In this document: positions 51,920-55,836 of the stretch, one piece after another | Layout of the letters: every line of letters begins with the position of its first letter | Numbering within the stretch: position 1 is the first letter of the stretch | Origin: an uncultured Spirochaetaceae bacterium | Lineage (GTDB): Bacteria; Spirochaetota; Spirochaetia; Sphaerochaetales; Sphaerochaetaceae | Direction: 5' to 3' | NCBI GenBank assembly: GCA_945910645.1 | Contig: CAMDZB010000005.1 | Location: forward strand, 1-55,836 | Length of the DNA: 55,836 bases | Program-made: the position numbers and the translations under genes | The notes under the pieces: model-generated | What the model was told of the DNA's origin: nothing | What the model saw: the letters and a program-made list of their open reading frames with translations, nothing else | Databases searched by the model: none

Positions 51920-53089
51920 ATGAAAAGAACATTCAAATTGTTTTTTGTGTCACTTGTTGTTCTATTGATGACAGTATCATGTTCAAAGAACAGCGGAAGT
52001 GAATCAGTGGTCAAATTTGGATTTATAGGACCACTTTCAGGCGATTATGCCAACTATGGTACATATTGCCGTGACGCTGCAAAACTTGCTATTGATGAGG
52101 CTAACAAATCAGGAGCATACGGCGTAAAGTTTGAATTAGTTGATATTGACTCAGCTGCAGATAACAACAAGGCTCTTGCTGCTGTAGAAAAGCTTTCAAG
52201 CGATAAAAAGGTTATTGGTATTCTTGGATCAATTGTCACAAGTGAAACATTCGTAGTAGGCGAGAGATGCCAGAGCGAAGGTTTAACAGTAATGACTCCA
52301 AGCGCATCACATAAAGACATAACAAACATCGGAAACTATATTTTCCGCACCACAATTTCAGATGGACTTCAGGGTGAGGTTGCAGGTGCTTACTTTGCTC
52401 AGAGACTCGGCTACAAGAGACTTGCAGTACTCTACACAATGAACGACTACTCAAAGGGCTTGTACGACGGCATGAAGGTTGCATTTGAGGCAACTCCTGG
52501 CTGTTCTGTAGTTATCGCAGAGACATGTAACATCGGCGATAAGGATTTCCGCTCACAGCTTACTCGTATCAGAAGCTCGAATGCAGAAGCAATCTATATT
52601 CCAAACTACACAGAAGAGATGGCTCAGATCCTTGAGCAGGCTTCTCAGCTTGGTATGAACCTCCCATTCCTCTCAGGCGATGGATTCTCAAACCCAATCA
52701 TCTATCAGAATGCAGGCGCATACACAGACGGCGTTATCTACGTTGCTCCTCCACAGACTCAGGAGACAACAACACACGATGACTTTGTGAAGGCTTATAC
52801 AGCATTTACAGGTCACGCTCCAGACTCATTTGCTACAAACTCATACGATGCTGCTAACATCTATATGGCTGCATACAACAACGCAAGCAAGAATGGAAAA
52901 GTAACTCGCTCATCATTCCGCGACGCTGTTGCAGCAACAAAGGACTTCGAAGGCGCATCTGGAATCATCAACTTCGCAGAAAACGGAGACCTCATTGCAA
53001 ACCAGGGTGTTTATGAAGTAAAAGGTACAACTCCAGTCTTCCTAGGTGAGTTCACAGTCCTTAATGGCAAAATTATTGAGGCCAAATAA
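51920..53089 (+). CDS. livJ: Branched-chain amino-acid-type ABC substrate-binding lipoprotein
   Basis: Solute-binding component of a Liv-type (HAAT) importer. It is about 389 residues: a signal peptide with lipobox VSC at about residue 20, then a type I periplasmic-binding fold (FGFIGPLSGDYANYGTYCRDAAKLAIDEAN near 35, LGSIVTSETFVVGERCQSEGLTVMTPSASH near 105, and an AQRLGYKRLAVLYTMNDYSKG segment near 165). The ATG at 51920 has AGAGGA upstream; an earlier ATG at 51848 lies in the upstream hairpin. It is followed by livH, livM and livG. The substrate could be leucine/isoleucine/valine or another amino acid. Confidence 0.88.
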   Translation: MKRTFKLFFVSLVVLLMTVSCSKNSGSESVVKFGFIGPLSGDYANYGTYCRDAAKLAIDEANKSGAYGVKFELVDIDSAADNNKALAAVEKLSSDKKVIGILGSIVTSETFVVGERCQSEGLTVMTPSASHKDITNIGNYIFRTTISDGLQGEVAGAYFAQRLGYKRLAVLYTMNDYSKGLYDGMKVAFEATPGCSVVIAETCNIGDKDFRSQLTRIRSSNAEAIYIPNYTEEMAQILEQASQLGMNLPFLSGDGFSNPIIYQNAGAYTDGVIYVAPPQTQETTTHDDFVKAYTAFTGHAPDSFATNSYDAANIYMAAYNNASKNGKVTRSSFRDAVAATKDFEGASGIINFAENGDLIANQGVYEVKGTTPVFLGEFTVLNGKIIEAK

Positions 53090-53126
53090 GTGAGGCGAAA
53101 TGCAACTTAGGAGTAAATAACAATAC

Positions 53127-53157
53127 AAAGTGCTTTCGCAAGAAAGCACTTTTTTTA
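53127..53157 (+). terminator. Strong hairpin terminator between livJ and livH
   Basis: A perfect 11-bp stem (AAAGTGCTTTC/GAAAGCACTTT) with a GCAA tetraloop, running into a T-run. It would leave livJ more abundant than the permease and ATPase genes. A TATAAT at 53158-53163 just after it could restart transcription for livH. Confidence 0.9.
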
Positions 53158-53187
53158 TATAATTTTTTTAATTACAAGGATTTTAAA

Positions 53188-54102
53188 ATGAGTGAATTTT
53201 TTCAACATTTCATAAATGGTATAACTCTTGGTGGAGTTTATGCACTTGTTGCATTGGGATATACCATGGTTTATGGAATACTTAAATTTATCAACTTTGC
53301 ACATGGAGACATACTTATGTGGGCATCGTATGTTGGACTCTTCACGTACAATGCAATCAGAGGTTCACATCCAACAGGTGCATTTTCGGTGTTTGCATTT
53401 TTTGTTGCGATGATATTGGCAGCGCTGTTTTCATCCGTGCTTGGCATGACCATCGAAAAGATAGCATATAAGCCACTTCGTAAAGCTGTGCGACTTGCAC
53501 CGCTTCTTTCTGCAATCGGAGTAAGCTATATCCTTTCAAATACAGCCCAGCTGTTCTTTGGCGCTCACTCAAGAAAGCTTGAGTACCCATTCGACAACAC
53601 ACCAATCACAGGAGCAGGCGGTATTTCAATTACGCCTCATCAGATTTTGATACTAGTGGTTTCAGGCGTTACAATGGTACTCTTGATGTTGTTTGTGAAC
53701 AAAACAAGGCTTGGAAAGGCCATGAGGGCAACATCGCTCGATCAAGACGCGTCATCACTCATGGGCATTAACGTTAATAACATCATTTCACTCACTTTCG
53801 CTATCGGATCTGCACTCGCTGCAATCGGAGGCATGCTTGTATCGCTCGATTTTAAGGTGTACGCAACTATGGGCACAATGCTTGGACTAAAAGCGTTTGT
53901 GGCAGCAGTAGTTGGAGGCATCGGAAGCATTCCAGGTGCAATGGTTGGCGGCTTACTTTTAGGATTGCTCGAGACGTTCGGCGTTGCACTTCTTCGCATC
54001 CCACTCGGATATAAAGACACCATAGCATTTGTGGTACTTATAATCATTCTGATAGTTCGACCATCAGGAATCCTTGGTAAAAATATAAGGGAGAAGGTGT
54101 GA
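53188..54102 (+). CDS. livH: Liv-type ABC transporter permease LivH
   Basis: A 304-residue inner-membrane permease with about eight hydrophobic helices. Family features include GGVYALVALGYTMVYGILKFINFAHGD near the N-terminus, MRATSLDQDASSLMGINVN near 180 (EAA-like loop contacting the ATPase), and GGIGSIPGAMVGGLLLG near 250. AAGGA precedes the ATG. It forms the translocation path with LivM, encoded one base after its stop. Confidence 0.9.
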   Translation: MSEFFQHFINGITLGGVYALVALGYTMVYGILKFINFAHGDILMWASYVGLFTYNAIRGSHPTGAFSVFAFFVAMILAALFSSVLGMTIEKIAYKPLRKAVRLAPLLSAIGVSYILSNTAQLFFGAHSRKLEYPFDNTPITGAGGISITPHQILILVVSGVTMVLLMLFVNKTRLGKAMRATSLDQDASSLMGINVNNIISLTFAIGSALAAIGGMLVSLDFKVYATMGTMLGLKAFVAAVVGGIGSIPGAMVGGLLLGLLETFGVALLRIPLGYKDTIAFVVLIIILIVRPSGILGKNIREKV

Positions 54103-54103
54103 T

Positions 54104-55096
54104 ATGTTGAACTTTGTATTATTGGTTTTAATTTATACGGTTATATATTCATTCATGGCTTTAGGGCAGAACGTGATTACAGGATACGGCGGTATGCTTT
54201 CACTCTGTCAGGCAGGATTCTTCGCAATCGGAAGTTACACAACAGGTATCCTCTGTACAAAATGTGGATGGAACTTCTGGCCAACGCTTATCGTAGGTAT
54301 GCTATTTGCAGCCCTCCTTGGCGTGTTGATCGGCCTTCCTACGCTTCGTCTTAAGGGTGACTACCTTGCTATTGCAACGCTCGGGCTTGGTGAAATCATC
54401 AAGAATGTCATCAACAACTGGCAGAGCCTCACAAACGGCCCTATGGGTATTCAGAGAATCCCAATGGTTAAGGTGTTTGGACTCACAATCAATCCTTACA
54501 ATAACAAGCTTGGATTCTTAGTCCTCTCAGGCTGTATCCTACTCATCTGTTGCTTGTTCCTCTCGCGCTTTATTAAAACACGTACAGGAAGGGCACTTGA
54601 GGCAGTGAGAGAGGATGAGCTTGCCGCTCTTTCATCGGGTATAAACTCTACAGTATACAAGATTATGGCATTTGCAATCGGAGCATCATTTGCAGCAATC
54701 GGCGGATCGCTCTACTCAGTGCTTACGCTCAGCATTAGCCCAGGAACATACACGTTTATGATGTCGGTGATGGTGCTTTGTATGGTGGTGCTCGGCGGTA
54801 TGGGTAACATACTTGGCGTCCTTCTTGGCGCATTTATCATCCAGCTCATCTCATACCTTCCTGACCTTACGAACCTTTCATCTGTAATCCCACCACAGTG
54901 CAAGGAGATCCTCTTTGGCGTAATCCTTGTTGTGATGATGATATTCCGTCCGGAAGGTATACTTGGACGTCCTAAGCGCCAGGTATTAAGCGAGGTTGGA
55001 GTGATGGGTGCAGAGAGATTCCACACGTTCAAGAAAATAGGCCGTGGCTTTAAAAAGATAGGCTCAAAATTCAGGAAGAAGGGAGGGAGAGTATAA
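54104..55096 (+). CDS. livM: Liv-type ABC transporter permease LivM
   Basis: A 330-residue permease. The conserved N-terminal GYGGMLSLCQAGFFAIGSYTTG is near residue 25, LPTLRLKGDYLAIATLGLGEI near 78, VREDELAALSSGIN near 170 and VVLGGMGNILG near 235. A basic tail of about 25 residues extends beyond the usual end. Its TAA overlaps the ATG of livG (TAATG). Confidence 0.9.
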   Translation: MLNFVLLVLIYTVIYSFMALGQNVITGYGGMLSLCQAGFFAIGSYTTGILCTKCGWNFWPTLIVGMLFAALLGVLIGLPTLRLKGDYLAIATLGLGEIIKNVINNWQSLTNGPMGIQRIPMVKVFGLTINPYNNKLGFLVLSGCILLICCLFLSRFIKTRTGRALEAVREDELAALSSGINSTVYKIMAFAIGASFAAIGGSLYSVLTLSISPGTYTFMMSVMVLCMVVLGGMGNILGVLLGAFIIQLISYLPDLTNLSSVIPPQCKEILFGVILVVMMIFRPEGILGRPKRQVLSEVGVMGAERFHTFKKIGRGFKKIGSKFRKKGGRV

Positions 55097-55836
55097 TGAC
55101 ATTGCTTGAAACAAAAAAACTCACTCGAGCCTTTGGTGGTGTTGTGGCTGTTAATAACGTGGACTTTGTATGCGAAAGCGGTATGATCACAGGATTAATC
55201 GGCCCAAACGGTGCTGGTAAAACAACGCTTTTTAACAACATCACAGGACTTGATAAACCAACATCAGGAGAGGTGTATTTCAACGGTGAAAAGATCACAA
55301 AACTCCCATCGTATAAGATTGCACGCAGAGGAATTGCAAGAACGTTCCAGAACATCAGACTGTTTAAGGAGCTTACTGTACTCGAAAACGTGCTATTAGG
55401 CCTACACTTCGGAACAGGATACAAGTTCCATCCTGATATCATTGCCCGTTCATTATCTGCAGGCGAAAGCTTCTTCAGAATGGAGAAGGAACGCAAAGAG
55501 ATGCTTGGTAAGGCGTATAAGTGGCTCGACTTTATGAACCTCAGAAGCGTCGCAAATGAGCTTGCGAAGAACCTTCCATACGGACACCAGAGGGAGCTTG
55601 AAATTGCACGTGCATTGGCAACAGAGCCAAAACTCATATTCCTTGATGAGCCTGCCGCAGGTATGAACCCAAACGAGACTGCAGCCCTCATCGACACCAT
55701 TAAACGCATACGAAAAGAGGGAATCAGCGTTGTGCTAATCGAACACGATATGAAGCTTGTTATGACTGTTTGCGACTCAATCACAGTGCTTCAGTACGGC
55801 AACAAGATTGCATCGGGCACCCCTGATGAGATCAAG
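55096..55836 (+). CDS. livG: Liv-type ABC transporter ATPase LivG (3' end outside the window)
   Basis: An open frame of 247 codons with no stop before the window end. Translation gives Walker A GPNGAGKTT near residue 38, RTFQNIRLF (Q-loop region) near 85, signature LPYGHQRELEIARAL near 165, Walker B LIFLDEPAAGMNPNE near 185, and the switch His in VVLIEHDMKLVM near 215. These are the LivG hallmarks (LivG rather than LivF by the long helical insert after the Q-loop). Family length is about 255, so only a few residues are missing. A livF gene is expected next. Confidence 0.92.
   Translation, partial: MTLLETKKLTRAFGGVVAVNNVDFVCESGMITGLIGPNGAGKTTLFNNITGLDKPTSGEVYFNGEKITKLPSYKIARRGIARTFQNIRLFKELTVLENVLLGLHFGTGYKFHPDIIARSLSAGESFFRMEKERKEMLGKAYKWLDFMNLRSVANELAKNLPYGHQRELEIARALATEPKLIFLDEPAAGMNPNETAALIDTIKRIRKEGISVVLIEHDMKLVMTVCDSITVLQYGNKIASGTPDEIK

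Noticed and set aside
53099-53122. Tiny frame MQLRSK after livJ with a GAGG site
   Set aside because: Only six codons; too short to support, and it sits just before a terminator.

Overview
This window looks like chromosomal DNA of an anaerobic, gut-type spirochaete (phylum Spirochaetota, Treponema/Spirochaeta-like). This is inferred from gene content: a DUF4912 protein next to a GH57 branching enzyme, a DUF3798 lipoprotein with its own ABC transporter, a cyclophilin-FKBP fusion, a cmk-rpsA operon, a NifU-type scaffold and an oxygen-sensitive serine dehydratase. No rRNA or species-specific marker is present, so the genus is not fixed. Most genes share similar base and codon use. The exception is an A+T-rich restriction-modification pair at 42.5-44.6 kb, which looks acquired.

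Layout. 0.1-4.1 kb: dprA converging with a large molybdenum hydroxylase carrying extra ferredoxin clusters. 4.2-9.9 kb: alpha-glucan genes (DUF4912, GH57), a six-hairpin glycosidase-like protein, a rhomboid-like protein without the usual His, and a cysteine desulfurase. 10.0-15.7 kb: a DUF3798 lipoprotein, ABC ATPase, two permeases and a small membrane protein. 15.7-17.6 kb: folC and a GNAT on the minus strand. 17.7-23.4 kb: ABC-F, coaX, mfd. 23.4-28.6 kb: tRNA-Cys, mtnA, an RluD-like synthase, surE, scpA, scpB, an RluB-like synthase. 28.6-29.1 kb: a large terminator, degenerate tandem repeats and a structured RNA-like element. 29.1-34.2 kb: ClpB without its N domain, the double immunophilin, a nicotinamidase-like hydrolase, rnhB, and a DinJ/YafQ-like toxin-antitoxin pair. 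34.3-42.3 kb: Fe-alcohol dehydrogenase, serine dehydratase, a flavin protein, glycogen phosphorylase, nifU-like, MATE. 42.5-44.6 kb: the R-M pair. 44.6-50.4 kb: a second copy of the RNA-like element, then cmk, rpsA, a TPR protein, a lipoprotein, trpS and tRNA-Val. 50.4-55.8 kb: an NSS-family symporter and livJHMG, with livG cut by the window end.

The most interesting signal is non-coding. Two elements of about 118 nt (28899-29016 and 44977-45093), 16 kb apart, share a nested fold. At least two base pairs change in a compensatory way, and a hairpin core is nearly identical. One lies upstream of clpB, the other in the presumed cmk-rpsA leader, and both are preceded by degenerate copies of their own 5' part. 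I do not recognise the family. A second theme is promoter layout: about ten genes have a -10 box only 6-10 nt before the start codon and no Shine-Dalgarno, which predicts leaderless mRNAs. Other genes in the same window have strong AGGAGG-type sites. A third point is a 75-bp direct repeat (73/75 identical) flanking the toxin-antitoxin module, one copy of which includes a deleted scrap of rnhB.

Metabolically the window joins alpha-glucan synthesis and breakdown (GH57, glycogen phosphorylase), Fe-S assembly (NifS and NifU at separate loci), amino-acid use (liv transporter, NSS symporter, serine dehydratase), cofactor synthesis (coaX, folC), RNA modification and chromosome condensation (ScpAB).
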